Shown: positions 25,929 through 35,034 of the stretch, one piece after another
Numbering within the stretch: the stretch's first letter is position 1
Layout: every line of letters begins with the position of its first letter
Assembly: GCA_023459055.1 (NCBI GenBank)
Contig: JAEWVR010000018.1
Location: 62,001-126,000 of the forward strand
Direction: 5' to 3'
Origin: Fibrobacterota bacterium
GTDB lineage: Bacteria > Fibrobacterota > Chitinivibrionia > Chitinivibrionales > Chitinispirillaceae
Length of the DNA stretch: 64,000 bases
The notes under the pieces: model-generated
Seen by the model: only the letters and a program-made list of their open reading frames with translations
Databases searched by the model: none
What the model was told of the DNA's origin: nothing
Made by a program: the position numbers and the translations under genes

Positions 25929-26711
25929 TTAAACCATCCATGATTCCTCCCCATAACTAGCGATGATTTCATGTACCCTATTATTATTCGAAGTATTCAT
26001 TTTATCACTATGCCAATTTGAAGGATTGTTTTGTATATATTGACGGACACGAAACAACATATTTTCATTTCTGATAATATGATCATGAAACCGGTGTTGA
26101 AACAGCCGTTTGTTAAATGATGGGACCAATTCCATTTTTACACCATTACAATACCGGTGTGTAATGATCGATTTAAACGCCCCAACAATATCACCCAATG
26201 TTTTTCCCGAATTATTATCCACCGCCGTCCCGTAGGGACAGGCCTCGTGCCTGTCCGCCCGCCCCAATCCGAAACGACCACCCGTTTTGTAATCCGCCGC
26301 ATCAACCACCACGTCACCAATATTATTGCGGGTGACCGCCGAACCATCCGGTGAATTATTTTCATTAATTGCGTTATCATGCGTATATGGAATATTATGC
26401 ATATTCGTGGCATCGCGGACACCCACGAGGGGCGTCCCTACGGTTGGTTTGGTTATTTGGATGATTCCGTGGATGTGGTTGGGCATTATCTGGAATGCAT
26501 CCAATGCGATTGATGGGAATTGTGATGGTAAATTGGCCCATACGGATTGCACCATTTTTCCTGCGTCATTTACAATCATTATCCCGTTTTCAATTTTTCC
26601 GAATCGATCAATTCTGTCCTGCGTACAAATGGTTATGAAATACAATCCTGATTGTGAATAATCATAATCCTTCAATCGACTTGATTTTCTTTCAGGTAAT
26701 CCGGTTGTCAT
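25929..26711 (-). CDS. REP-associated tyrosine (HUH/Y1) transposase
   Basis: A 260-residue single-strand transposase of the RAYT group. The N-terminus SGLYFITICTQDR, the HUH motif MPNHIHGII near residue 79 and the catalytic tyrosine in VRQYIQNNPSNWH near 228 are all present, so it may be active. It is longer than usual because residues about 88-178 form a variable insert (VGTPLVGVRDA, RADRHEACPYG) ahead of TLGDIVGAFKS. Part of that insert is encoded by a hairpin at 26236-26256. Such enzymes are thought to mobilise REP palindromes, several of which are in this window. The start has little ribosome-site support. Confidence 0.85.
   Translation of the reverse strand: MTTGLPERKSSRLKDYDYSQSGLYFITICTQDRIDRFGKIENGIMIVNDAGKMVQSVWANLPSQFPSIALDAFQIMPNHIHGIIQITKPTVGTPLVGVRDATNMHNIPYTHDNAINENNSPDGSAVTRNNIGDVVVDAADYKTGGRFGLGRADRHEACPYGTAVDNNSGKTLGDIVGAFKSIITHRYCNGVKMELVPSFNKRLFQHRFHDHIIRNENMLFRVRQYIQNNPSNWHSDKMNTSNNNRVHEIIASYGEESWMV
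26236..26256. repeat. Hairpin repeat inside the RAYT gene
   Basis: GGACAGGC (26236-26243) and GCCTGTCC (26249-26256) pair around CTCGT. A related but broken copy lies at about 28560-28585 in the transposase relic. Confidence 0.75.
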
Positions 26712-27045
26712 TGTGACGGCTCCATTATTTTAGTTTCATCTTTGCGTTAAATACATATTACAGTCTCATCACTATCGCGCTAGTAAATTATCATGTCTGT
26801 ATAAAATTTAACCCTGGATGTAACACTATTTGACTATGGGTACAAGCATATTTACAGATTAATATATAAATTGGAATTTCAGGAAGACAACAAATTTTAT
26901 ATGAATTTATTACCATCTTGTTATTGATTCCAACAGAACTACTGGACACAGTTTTTTTCATTTTCACATCAATTTTATGATGCCCATTAATTATACTGTA
27001 ACGTAAATAAAATGCAGGTTTTATACAAGAGCTTAGGAGCACACT
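26712..27045. other. Intergenic region, nothing recognised
   Basis: AT-rich spacer between the divergent transposase and SEC-C genes. No promoter pair, repeat or RNA stands out. Confidence 0.4.
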
Positions 27046-28347
27046 TTGGGATATCCGGAACGAAACTCGCCATGTCCTTGCGGCAGCGGAAAAAAATATA
27101 AAAAATGTTGTCTTGCAGAGGATGAAAAAATCGCGCTGCAGAAGCTACCAGACGCAAACGTCGCTTCGTATGATGAACACTTTTCTGACGATTATCTGTC
27201 AGATGATATAGAGTCGGTAAATGATTTTGAACAGGCATCTGAACCTGAAAACGAGAACGTCACCCGTCTCTGGGATATGATTAATTCTTTAAAATACCCT
27301 GAAGATACATTTAAATGTTTATCTATAATAGAAACATTTATCAAAACATTTCCTGATCTTGCTGCTGAATCGTGCGTTATTGATGAAATGTTTTATCTTG
27401 AAGAAAATCTGTTTCGAAAAAACAGTCATGATATGTATTGTTCACTCCTTGAGACTGTGGAGAAATACGCTCCGGAATTTTATAATGATGAATTCGAATG
27501 GTTTGATCTGCCGCGTGTACGGGAAGCAATTGCTAATAAACAAATAGAAAAAATCGGACCTTTACTTGAACGGTTTAAAAAAGATCCGGTTAATACTGTA
27601 GATAGCTTAAGCGAAGTGGTTGACCTTCTTGCATGGGCCGGTTTTGACAATGAGGTTCTTGAACTTGCAAAAGTTACCTATAAACCATTAGAGGATTCTG
27701 ATGATATATTGGATTCACGTTTTGTCATAAATTGGATATATTTTGATATATTTATTTCTGTCGCCGGTACATCATTAACCATTGATGAATGCCTTGGCAG
27801 AATTGAGCACCGGGTTACTAAGGCTCTCCAGCTGTCACTGACAGAACAAGCTTCCAGCAGAGATTTTTATAAAAACGCAATCACCATGCTCAGAGAAGAT
27901 CTCTTCGAATGGGATTGTCCATTTGGTAAAGATAAGGAATTGTACGAATTTTTCATAAATATGGGATGGCAGTTCATGAAGTATATCAAAAACACTACCG
28001 GCTGCACATATTATCAAGCGCAATTCATTGTGATCAAGCTGCAGCATTACTGGCATAAATATAAAACAATGAAACATGCCAAACGGTCACTTTATATGAT
28101 TACAAATGAGAAAATTGAACAATTTACATTTTCTTTGGAAAGTATCAGTGCCGTTGCATTTTTACAGTCAATCTGGCATTTTGCTGATTATCTTCATGTA
28201 CATAACAGGATCGATTTACAAACAAAGCAGGATCTCCAGACATATAGTAAAAAATTATACACTGCCGAAATTGCACGATCAACAGATTGGTATCCTTCAG
28301 GTGTGCTCATTTCTGAATTTCCTTATATGCAGAGTATTGTCCGGTAA
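27046..28347 (+). CDS. SEC-C motif protein, helical, unknown function
   Basis: A 433-residue protein beginning at TTG 27046 after TTAGGAGCACAC. Its extreme N-terminus is a SEC-C zinc motif, CPCGSGKKYKKCC (residues 10-22), as found on SecA and many stand-alone proteins. The remaining 400 residues are acidic and helical with no domain I know. A SEC-C motif at the N-terminus suggests a ribosome- or nucleic-acid-associated adaptor, but that is inference. It is bracketed by a transposase and a transposase relic. Confidence 0.75.
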   Translation: MGYPERNSPCPCGSGKKYKKCCLAEDEKIALQKLPDANVASYDEHFSDDYLSDDIESVNDFEQASEPENENVTRLWDMINSLKYPEDTFKCLSIIETFIKTFPDLAAESCVIDEMFYLEENLFRKNSHDMYCSLLETVEKYAPEFYNDEFEWFDLPRVREAIANKQIEKIGPLLERFKKDPVNTVDSLSEVVDLLAWAGFDNEVLELAKVTYKPLEDSDDILDSRFVINWIYFDIFISVAGTSLTIDECLGRIEHRVTKALQLSLTEQASSRDFYKNAITMLREDLFEWDCPFGKDKELYEFFINMGWQFMKYIKNTTGCTYYQAQFIVIKLQHYWHKYKTMKHAKRSLYMITNEKIEQFTFSLESISAVAFLQSIWHFADYLHVHNRIDLQTKQDLQTYSKKLYTAEIARSTDWYPSGVLISEFPYMQSIVR

Positions 28348-28377
28348 TGTTGCTGTTTTGTATGGTAAATTTGTTTT

Positions 28378-28757
28378 TTATCAACCGTCTTTTTGTCAAG
28401 ATAAGGATCGTGCCGGGCGGGGCTTGGCGGACGCCCACAAGGGGTGTCCGTACATAGGATTGATTGATTTGCAATTTTTATTTGAGGAATTTTTGGTGCG
28501 TATATTTTCTGTGTGATTTTCGCACTATCATTCCCAAAATCCACCGTCCCCACCGCACCGGCAGGGACTGGCGTTGTGCCTGTCCGCACCGCCCCGATTC
28601 GAAATGATCACCCGTTTTGTAATCCGCCGCATCAATCGCCATATCAATCATTTTTTTGCAGGCCACCGCGATATTATCCAATGATTTACCATTGTCGATT
28701 GGGTAGTGTGCATTGATGTGATATCGGGGTATAACAAACAACATGAATAATACCAAT
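28378..28757 (-). pseudogene. Decayed RAYT transposase fragment
   Basis: The minus strand encodes DAADYKTGDHFESGR, closely matching DAADYKTGGRFGLGR of the intact transposase at 25929, with similar residues ahead of it. A second fragment nearer 28420 resembles its GTPLVGVRDA segment but in the wrong order. No HUH or catalytic Tyr segment remains. The region is therefore a rearranged relic containing palindromic DNA (GGACGCCC...GGGTGTCC), not a gene. Confidence 0.6.
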
Positions 28758-30260
28758 TCAAACGAAAACACCAAGCTCTTTGGCGAGTGATGTTACATCG
28801 GCGTTATGCGGGTGCTGTTTGATTATGTAAAGCAGGGGTTGCCGCAGTTCGATAAGATTTCCAATCCTGCGGGCCGCTTCCGACCAGTTAAGCAGAATAT
28901 CGGTGACATCAGGACTGATTCTGTTGGCGATTTTTAAATATTCGAAACTGTCACTATACCGTTTCTGTTGAAATGCGATCAGACCAAGTCCTTCATAGCA
29001 TATGGAGTTATCACCATATGTCTGCAGTACCAGCGTAAACAGCTCTGATGCATCACTAAACGAACCATTCTTCAATAGTTTAATGGCATAATCAAGCATC
29101 AACTGCTGCCTGTCATCAGTACAGTTTTGCGGGAAAACACCACCTAAAAAACAGAACCGCTCGGCTGCAACCCTTGCTGCACGGGCCCAGGTGTGTTTCA
29201 AACGGATCATTTCACCGGCTTTTTTACCTCTATCTCCAGCCTGTTCCCTGTTGTCAAAAACATACCGCATTACTTTTTGTAAATGCTCCATATCCGGCAG
29301 AAACCAGAACGGGAAATCAACTGTCGGCATATCACTTACAGCCTTCTGATTCATCTTTTCTATCGAACACTTGACAAAGTAAGCCATATCGGGATCAATA
29401 AAATCAAGGCTGGATCCACCGCCGGTAACTATTACCGGTTTGTCACATGCAAGCGCTTCGGCAATCGGTAATCCATACCCTTCAGCCCTGTAGGGATGGA
29501 CATAACAGTCGCAGGCTGCATACAATGATGGCAGCTCATAGTGATCAACATTGACATTTAAATAAATTATTTTTGCAATATCAGTACGTTTCGACAGTTC
29601 TTCGATACGTGCAGACAGATTTTTTGCATACGCACAGGAATCTTTTATGACGAGGCATACATTATCTGCTACCGAAAATTCATTAAGATAGGCATTTACC
29701 AGAATATCAACTCCTTTACGTAAGGTTACCCCGCCATTAAAAAAGAAGGTATACCTGCCGTTTGATAAATCAACCATTGTACGGAATGGCTCTGCCCCGG
29801 GTTTGAAGACATCAGGATCTATGCCAAGCGGAACAGTAACAATTTTTTGTTCATCAACGCCCGAACGGATATAACATTTTTTAAGATAGTGCGTATACAC
29901 CCAGACTTCATCAACGGTACTATTCATATAATCACGCCACTTAACAGGCAAACTCCCGTACTCCCAGGGCTGCATAGCGATAAGTTTTCCGCTTGATGGT
30001 CTCGAGAAATCGGGGGGCCAGCGATGACGAATATGAATGTCTGCATTGGTATGGGCTGCTGCAGCAAGATTTGCTAATCTGGAGTATTTCGAGGATTCAT
30101 CCGGTTTAAACTGGTCCCGTTCAAAGGGTATGTGGCGAATGTCAAAGTTGTTATAATAGGTGAGCTCCGTGAGAAATTCACGATTTACCATAGCAAGACT
30201 GTGATGGCAAAAGAGTGAGCCCTCCCAGTTGATTTTTATTTTTTTCTCGTGAGAATTCAT
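28758..30260 (-). CDS. Family 4 glycosyltransferase with C-terminal TPR-like helices
   Basis: A 500-residue retaining GT-B enzyme. Residues 1-390 form the glycosyltransferase: TVPLGIDPDVFKP near 140, FFFNGGVTLRKGVDIL near 172, and HPYRAEGYGLPIAEAL near 256 with the EX7E-like donor site, then PVIVTGGGSS. Residues 395-500 are helical and TPR-like (YEGLGLIAFQQKRYSDSFEYL). No membrane segment is seen. It is a single gene, downstream neighbour being the transposase relic, and its acceptor (surface glycan or protein) is unknown. Confidence 0.86.
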   Translation of the reverse strand: MNSHEKKIKINWEGSLFCHHSLAMVNREFLTELTYYNNFDIRHIPFERDQFKPDESSKYSRLANLAAAAHTNADIHIRHRWPPDFSRPSSGKLIAMQPWEYGSLPVKWRDYMNSTVDEVWVYTHYLKKCYIRSGVDEQKIVTVPLGIDPDVFKPGAEPFRTMVDLSNGRYTFFFNGGVTLRKGVDILVNAYLNEFSVADNVCLVIKDSCAYAKNLSARIEELSKRTDIAKIIYLNVNVDHYELPSLYAACDCYVHPYRAEGYGLPIAEALACDKPVIVTGGGSSLDFIDPDMAYFVKCSIEKMNQKAVSDMPTVDFPFWFLPDMEHLQKVMRYVFDNREQAGDRGKKAGEMIRLKHTWARAARVAAERFCFLGGVFPQNCTDDRQQLMLDYAIKLLKNGSFSDASELFTLVLQTYGDNSICYEGLGLIAFQQKRYSDSFEYLKIANRISPDVTDILLNWSEAARRIGNLIELRQPLLYIIKQHPHNADVTSLAKELGVFV

Positions 30261-30574
30261 CAGACGCTTTCGATCCGGTTACTATTTCAACTACTTATCA
30301 TTGATTTTATCACAAGATTATATCGTTAAAGCCTCTGATTTTGAAGAGTAAATGTGTTTTTTTTACAGGTCAGCAGGATTGTATGATAGAGAGGGTTCAC
30401 ACCCCCTACCTACTTCTTATTAACGGGAACCAATGCCCGTTGAACCCCGAAATTGAACCGAATCACCAGTTTGGCCCACAATTATCCAGTTGGAATAAAA
30501 AACAATATCATCATATCGATATTTTGTATATGTTAATAATAATAATTTCAAGATACACTGATTAAAGGAGACCT
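30261..30574. other. Intergenic region upstream of a lipoprotein
   Basis: About 310 bases between divergent genes. It holds a small ACGGG/CCCGT hairpin near 30424-30440 and AT-rich DNA before 30575. A 74-codon open frame at 30341-30565 lacks a ribosome site and any motif, so I do not call it. Confidence 0.4.
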
Positions 30575-31144
30575 ATGAAAAAGATTTTAGTCCTTTGTGC
30601 CATAGTTACAGGATTGTTTGCTTTCAGTTGCAGTAATGATCCAGCTGATACATCAGATACAAATCCAATAATAACACCGGATACTACAAAACCTGATACC
30701 ACCAAACCGGAAACACCAGTTCCCGACTATGTAGGCAACTGGCTTGGAACATTTCCTGCCATACCTGGTAAGATAAATGATTCTGTCAGGATCACAGTTC
30801 TTATCAATAAAGACTCAACGTTCAAACTTAACGCAATTTACCTTACAACAAAAGACACAGCTTTAAGAGATAATGGATACTGGAGAGTTTCCAATGCATC
30901 AGACTCGATTTACCTGCATGGTAGTGATTGTGCAATTTGGGATACGACTCAAAAAGTATTAAAGCCGCTTGAGAATTGCGGTGATCCGGCTGCAATCAAT
31001 ATCAATATTGACAAAAACGAAAAAAGCTGGAAAATTCCGATGATTTCACTTGCAGCGCTCAGTGTTGCGTTTAATATCAGGCTTGATGATCCTTTTATGG
31101 TGGCGCTGCTTGGGTCGCTGTCGATTACAGTGTACAAACAGTAA
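30575..31144 (+). CDS. Lipoprotein, 189 residues
   Basis: A strong ribosome site (AAAGGAGACCT) precedes ATG. The signal peptide ends in the lipobox FAFSC, with Cys at 19. A linker of Thr/Pro/Asp repeats (TPDTTKPDTTKPETPVP) follows at about 35-50, then a beta-rich domain (YVGNWLGTFP, GYWRVSNASDSIYLHG) like lipocalin-type or META-like lipoproteins. The domain is not recognised further. It is likely on the inner or outer membrane, facing the periplasm. Confidence 0.75.
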   Translation: MKKILVLCAIVTGLFAFSCSNDPADTSDTNPIITPDTTKPDTTKPETPVPDYVGNWLGTFPAIPGKINDSVRITVLINKDSTFKLNAIYLTTKDTALRDNGYWRVSNASDSIYLHGSDCAIWDTTQKVLKPLENCGDPAAININIDKNEKSWKIPMISLAALSVAFNIRLDDPFMVALLGSLSITVYKQ

Positions 31145-31253
31145 TTAACTGATGAATTAAAGGGGTTCTTCATAATCAAGATTTTTTATTTATGAGTTCC
31201 CCTGATCATGAATGCCCCCTCCTTTACAGTCAGGGCTCAGAATAAGTGTCCTG

Positions 31254-33386
31254 TCAGAAGACCACCTTTACCTTTACAACAACAAATCTTCCCGGTGACA
31301 ATGTACCAAAACTCTCCTCTATTGCTGCATTAAACAGGTTCTGTGCACTTAGTGCAATAGTATAATGCGTTGCGAAGGTGCATGACACGGTAAGATCCGT
31401 TCTGAAGTAATCGTCCAGAGTTACATAATGCGGTTCAATTTCTGCACCTTTATTGGTAAAATTTACTTTTGAACCACTCCGCCAGTTTATTCCAGTGCGT
31501 TCACCAACATACCCTTCATCAAGCGCAACAGAAAAAAGTCCATTGCGAAATGGTTTCGTGATATCAAACTGAAAACTTGCTTTATGTAAAGGAACAAGAT
31601 CCAGCGGCTGTTTGTATGTTTTATTTTCCGATTTTGTATAAGCATAATTGACTTTTGTACTGATCCACCTGAACTGTTTCCAGCTCAGTTCGTTTTCAAA
31701 ACCCCATGACCAGGCATCGCATACGTTCACATGACTTGCTGTGTAAACACTCCCCAATTCGAGATTACCAAGAACAATCAGATTTGACAGTTTATTATGA
31801 AAGTAGTCGCAAGATAAATTAAATCCATACGGTATTTCCAGTCCGAAACCGGCATCAAAGCTGGTTGTATATTCAGGTTGAAGCTCCGGATTGGAACGCA
31901 GGTATACGGGAGAAAAATACATATCCGGCATGTAAAGTTCGGTCGCTGATGGCGCACGGTAGGCTTTACCAACTGATGTGCGTAGGGTCAATTTGTCATG
32001 TACATCTGCAGCGATACCGATTTTCGGCGAAAGATTTGTACCATAGGTAGAATGGTAATCCAGACGTAACGCAGGAACAATATGCAGAAATGTAAAGAGA
32101 TTTGTTTCATCCTGTATGTAAACACCGGTATTGGTTAATGTTTTCTCTGCAGATTCTGCACCTGGAAATGGTTCGCGGGTTTTACGATGACTCATTGGGC
32201 TGAATTCTATTGTGTTCCAGAGCAGATCGAAACCGACAGTTACCGTATTTACTTTAAGCAGGTTTGCTGCAAAACGTCCATCAATCTGGAAATCCCCTGA
32301 TTCGACATCAAAAATCGCAGGCTGCATCACCCCATCAACAGAATACTGGTCAAGATACTCGCCTCGGACATTACGGAAAAATCCTCCGATGGTTGCAGAT
32401 ACTACACCAAATGGTTTAAAGTCAAGATAAGGGCCGATAAGAATTTTGCTTCCCGCAGTAATCCTGGGATCGTTGTCTGCTGTTGATGTCACCCCGAAAC
32501 CGAGAGAGCTGTTAAAATAGCGGAGATTGAGTGACAAACGAGTATTATCAGTAAAGCTACAACCTCCCTTTACAAAAAAACGGTAATCCCTGTAATCATA
32601 ATCATCCTCTGCAGAACGCTTGTAGGTAGTATCTCTGCCACCGATCACATTGCGTATCATTACACTGTCAGTAAGAAAGTAATTTCCAATTGTCCGTGCG
32701 CCAGCGCTGACCAGATAATCGTATTTTCCGACTTTCCCGCTTGACTGAACAGATGCGTTCCAGTAGGTCTCAACATTGACATCATCCCAGAGATCAGGAT
32801 TATCCCCCTTCGCATTGTCAAGTATTGTAAACGGGTAGCTTGTTTCGCCACTAACTGTAAAAGACGGTTTTCCATCACCCTGAATAGTTATTATGTTAAT
32901 AACACCACCAAGAGCATTTGCACCATACAGCGAGGAAAAAGGGCCCTTGACAATTTCAATTCTCTGAATTGCATCAAGCGGGATTTCATTTACAATTAAA
33001 AAAGGTGTGCCGGCAACGTTGGTCGGGATACCATCAACAAGGATCAGTACTCTGGTAGCGGCAAGTGCTCCGGGAATTCCTCTGAGTACAATATCCGACG
33101 GGACCCCCTCACCCATTCCCACGGAACGTTTCACCTGAACCCCCGACGCAAACTGCAGGACATCATCAATATTTTTTGCCGCAGAAGCCTGAATCTCTTT
33201 TCGGGTGATCACTACAACACTTGCTGCACTTTCGCTGATTTTGCGGGATGATTTGGTTGCAGAGACAATCACCCTGTCGAGGTGCTGCAATGATGAATCT
33301 GATGTGGAATCGCTCTGACTGTAAAGTGTACCCTGGGCAAGCAGACACACTGTTGTTATCAAACCGGATAGTTTCAAATAGTTCAC
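31254..33386 (-). CDS. TonB-dependent outer-membrane receptor, BtuB/FepA-like
   Basis: A 710-residue receptor. It starts at GTG 33386 after AAGGAGTACAC, with a signal peptide (ending near TLYSQ). The plug domain spans about 35-170: LDRVIVSATKS is the TonB box region, then IRRIEIVKGP-type IQRIEIVKGPFSSLYGANA. The rest is a 22-strand barrel ending in VVVKVKVVF with a terminal aromatic residue. The substrate is unknown: no heme, siderophore or cobalamin genes adjoin, and no classic cobalamin riboswitch is seen upstream, though the leader can fold (33527-33574). Confidence 0.9.
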   Translation of the reverse strand: MNYLKLSGLITTVCLLAQGTLYSQSDSTSDSSLQHLDRVIVSATKSSRKISESAASVVVITRKEIQASAAKNIDDVLQFASGVQVKRSVGMGEGVPSDIVLRGIPGALAATRVLILVDGIPTNVAGTPFLIVNEIPLDAIQRIEIVKGPFSSLYGANALGGVINIITIQGDGKPSFTVSGETSYPFTILDNAKGDNPDLWDDVNVETYWNASVQSSGKVGKYDYLVSAGARTIGNYFLTDSVMIRNVIGGRDTTYKRSAEDDYDYRDYRFFVKGGCSFTDNTRLSLNLRYFNSSLGFGVTSTADNDPRITAGSKILIGPYLDFKPFGVVSATIGGFFRNVRGEYLDQYSVDGVMQPAIFDVESGDFQIDGRFAANLLKVNTVTVGFDLLWNTIEFSPMSHRKTREPFPGAESAEKTLTNTGVYIQDETNLFTFLHIVPALRLDYHSTYGTNLSPKIGIAADVHDKLTLRTSVGKAYRAPSATELYMPDMYFSPVYLRSNPELQPEYTTSFDAGFGLEIPYGFNLSCDYFHNKLSNLIVLGNLELGSVYTASHVNVCDAWSWGFENELSWKQFRWISTKVNYAYTKSENKTYKQPLDLVPLHKASFQFDITKPFRNGLFSVALDEGYVGERTGINWRSGSKVNFTNKGAEIEPHYVTLDDYFRTDLTVSCTFATHYTIALSAQNLFNAAIEESFGTLSPGRFVVVKVKVVF

Positions 33387-33526
33387 GTGTACTCCTTTTT
33401 CTTATGGTATAATGTAGCAAGAAACCGGGTCGGGGTTGGGAAATTTGTGATCTTCCGTTATGTTTGGAGGGGGATTTTGGGGGGAAATGAACTGATACCC
33501 TTTAAACAGACGCATCGCCATAAGTC

Positions 33527-33574
33527 TCTACGCGGGAAATAATGATACATCCGGTATCCCGGTGCATGCGTAGA
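33527..33574 (-). promoter_or_regulatory. Structured leader upstream of the TonB receptor
   Basis: On the minus strand an outer stem TCTACGC/GCGTAGA encloses a hairpin ATGCA-CCGG-GATA-CCGG-A-TGTAT. It starts about 140 bases upstream of the receptor start. It could be a regulatory leader, or simply a hairpin between divergent genes. It does not match the cobalamin riboswitch core I know. Confidence 0.35.
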
Positions 33575-33671
33575 TTCACAACCGATCACATTTTTCGCTT
33601 GCGCTGTGAAATTGAATTTGGTATTTTGTAAGATTGTTAGTCAAAATGGTTAATACTGGAAGGAATTAGTA

Positions 33672-33884
33672 ATGAAAGAGAAAATTCATCCTAAGTACGA
33701 AGCGGTAACATTCACCTGCTCATGCGGTAACAAGATTGAAACAAGTGCTACTATTAAAAGTACACATATCGATATCTGCAATGAATGTCATCCATTCTAC
33801 ACAGGCAAACAGAAACTCATTGACAGTGCAGGTCGCGTAGATCGTTTCCGTAAACGTTACCAGAAAACCTCGCAGGAATCTTAG
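33672..33884 (+). CDS. rpmE: 50S ribosomal protein L31
   Basis: A 70-residue L31 of the zinc-binding (C+) type: CSCGN near residue 16 and CNECHPFYTGKQK near 36 supply the metal-binding cysteines. A GGAAGGAATT ribosome site precedes ATG. It ends at a strong terminator and is followed by the DUF1385-prfA-prmC block, a common arrangement. Confidence 0.95.
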   Translation: MKEKIHPKYEAVTFTCSCGNKIETSATIKSTHIDICNECHPFYTGKQKLIDSAGRVDRFRKRYQKTSQES

Positions 33885-33903
33885 TTTTTTGTTTAAAAAA
33901 TTT

Positions 33904-33942
33904 GGACAGAGAGGACCATCGGTCTTTTCTGTCCTTTTTTTT
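33904..33942 (+). terminator. Intrinsic terminator after rpmE
   Basis: GGACAG (33904-33909) pairs with CTGTCC (33929-33934), with inner AGGACC/GGTCTT pairing, followed by eight T's. Confidence 0.88.
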
Positions 33943-34059
33943 ATCTTCAGGATCCAGTGCATCATTTACCACAATCCTGAATGCCACAACAAATTTCGCT
34001 TTAATACGAATAGTTAAAATATAGACTGTTTTCGTAACTAAATTGGAGCAAAAAAAATA

Positions 34060-35034
34060 ATGAATCTCAAACAACACCTCTTTTTTGTAACAGCTCAGAT
34101 TGCAGGATTGCTTTCTGCTGAGAAAAAAAATACGGTTGGTGGTCAGGCGCTCATTGAGGGTGTCATGATGCGGGGTAAGGAGAAAATCTCTCTGGCGGTT
34201 CGCCGGGGGCCGGATGATATCCTTATTGAAGAGGAAAATTTTGTATCAGTGACTAAAAAGTATCCAATCCTGAAATTACCCATCCTCAGAGGTACTGTAA
34301 ATCTTTTTGAATCAATGATTGTGGGATACAAAACGCTCTCTCGCTCGGCAGATATTATCACCGAAGCCGAAAATGCGAAAGATCCATCAAAAAAGCAGAA
34401 ACAGACCAGCAAGGCGATGGAGAACTTTTATTCAATACTCAGTCTTGTATTTTCACTGGTGATCGCATTTGGGCTTTTCATGTATGCACCGATGTGGCTC
34501 ATTTCACAGATTGTTCCGAAGGAGTCGGCCCTGCTCTTTAATACGCTTGCGGGAATTTTCCGTATTGGACTTTTAATTGGTTATATGGCGCTCATAAGTA
34601 TGTGGAAAGAGGTCAGGCGGGTATTTGAATATCATGGCGCCGAACATAAGGCAATCTTTACCTATGAAGACGGCAAGGAATTGACCATTGACAATATGAA
34701 AGCATACACAACATTGCATCCGCGCTGTGGCACGAGCTTTCTTTTCCTTGTCGGATTTATCTGCATACTTCTTTTTTCTATTGTTGATGCTGTATACATT
34801 ATGAACTTTGGACCGTTTCCAAATATATTCTCACGTTTTCTGCTTCATATTGCACTTATTCCCATTGTGTCGGGAACCAGCTATGAAGTATTAAAACTCA
34901 GTGATAAATATCAGCACATTCCTTTAATTAAAGCAGCGATCATGCCCGGTTTGTGGCTTCAGAAAATAACGACAAAAAATCCTGATGAAACACAGCTTGA
35001 GGTAGCAGCGAAAGCACTTAAGGCCGCATTATGA
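34060..35034 (+). CDS. DUF1385 membrane protein
   Basis: A 324-residue inner-membrane protein with the DUF1385 signatures VGGQALIEGVMMRG near residue 26, RGTVNLFESM near 77, EYHGAEHKAIFTYE near 191 and HPRCGTSFLFLV near 220. Several membrane helices lie between about 125 and 275. The function is unknown. The gene is coupled to prfA by an ATGA overlap, a pairing seen in many bacteria, which suggests a link to translation termination or envelope assembly. Confidence 0.9.
   Translation: MNLKQHLFFVTAQIAGLLSAEKKNTVGGQALIEGVMMRGKEKISLAVRRGPDDILIEEENFVSVTKKYPILKLPILRGTVNLFESMIVGYKTLSRSADIITEAENAKDPSKKQKQTSKAMENFYSILSLVFSLVIAFGLFMYAPMWLISQIVPKESALLFNTLAGIFRIGLLIGYMALISMWKEVRRVFEYHGAEHKAIFTYEDGKELTIDNMKAYTTLHPRCGTSFLFLVGFICILLFSIVDAVYIMNFGPFPNIFSRFLLHIALIPIVSGTSYEVLKLSDKYQHIPLIKAAIMPGLWLQKITTKNPDETQLEVAAKALKAAL

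Noticed and set aside
30341..30565. 74-codon open frame before the lipoprotein
   Set aside because: No ribosome site or motif; probably chance.
33387..33671. Cobalamin riboswitch upstream of the TonB receptor
   Set aside because: The conserved core blocks are not seen on the minus strand; only a generic stem is.
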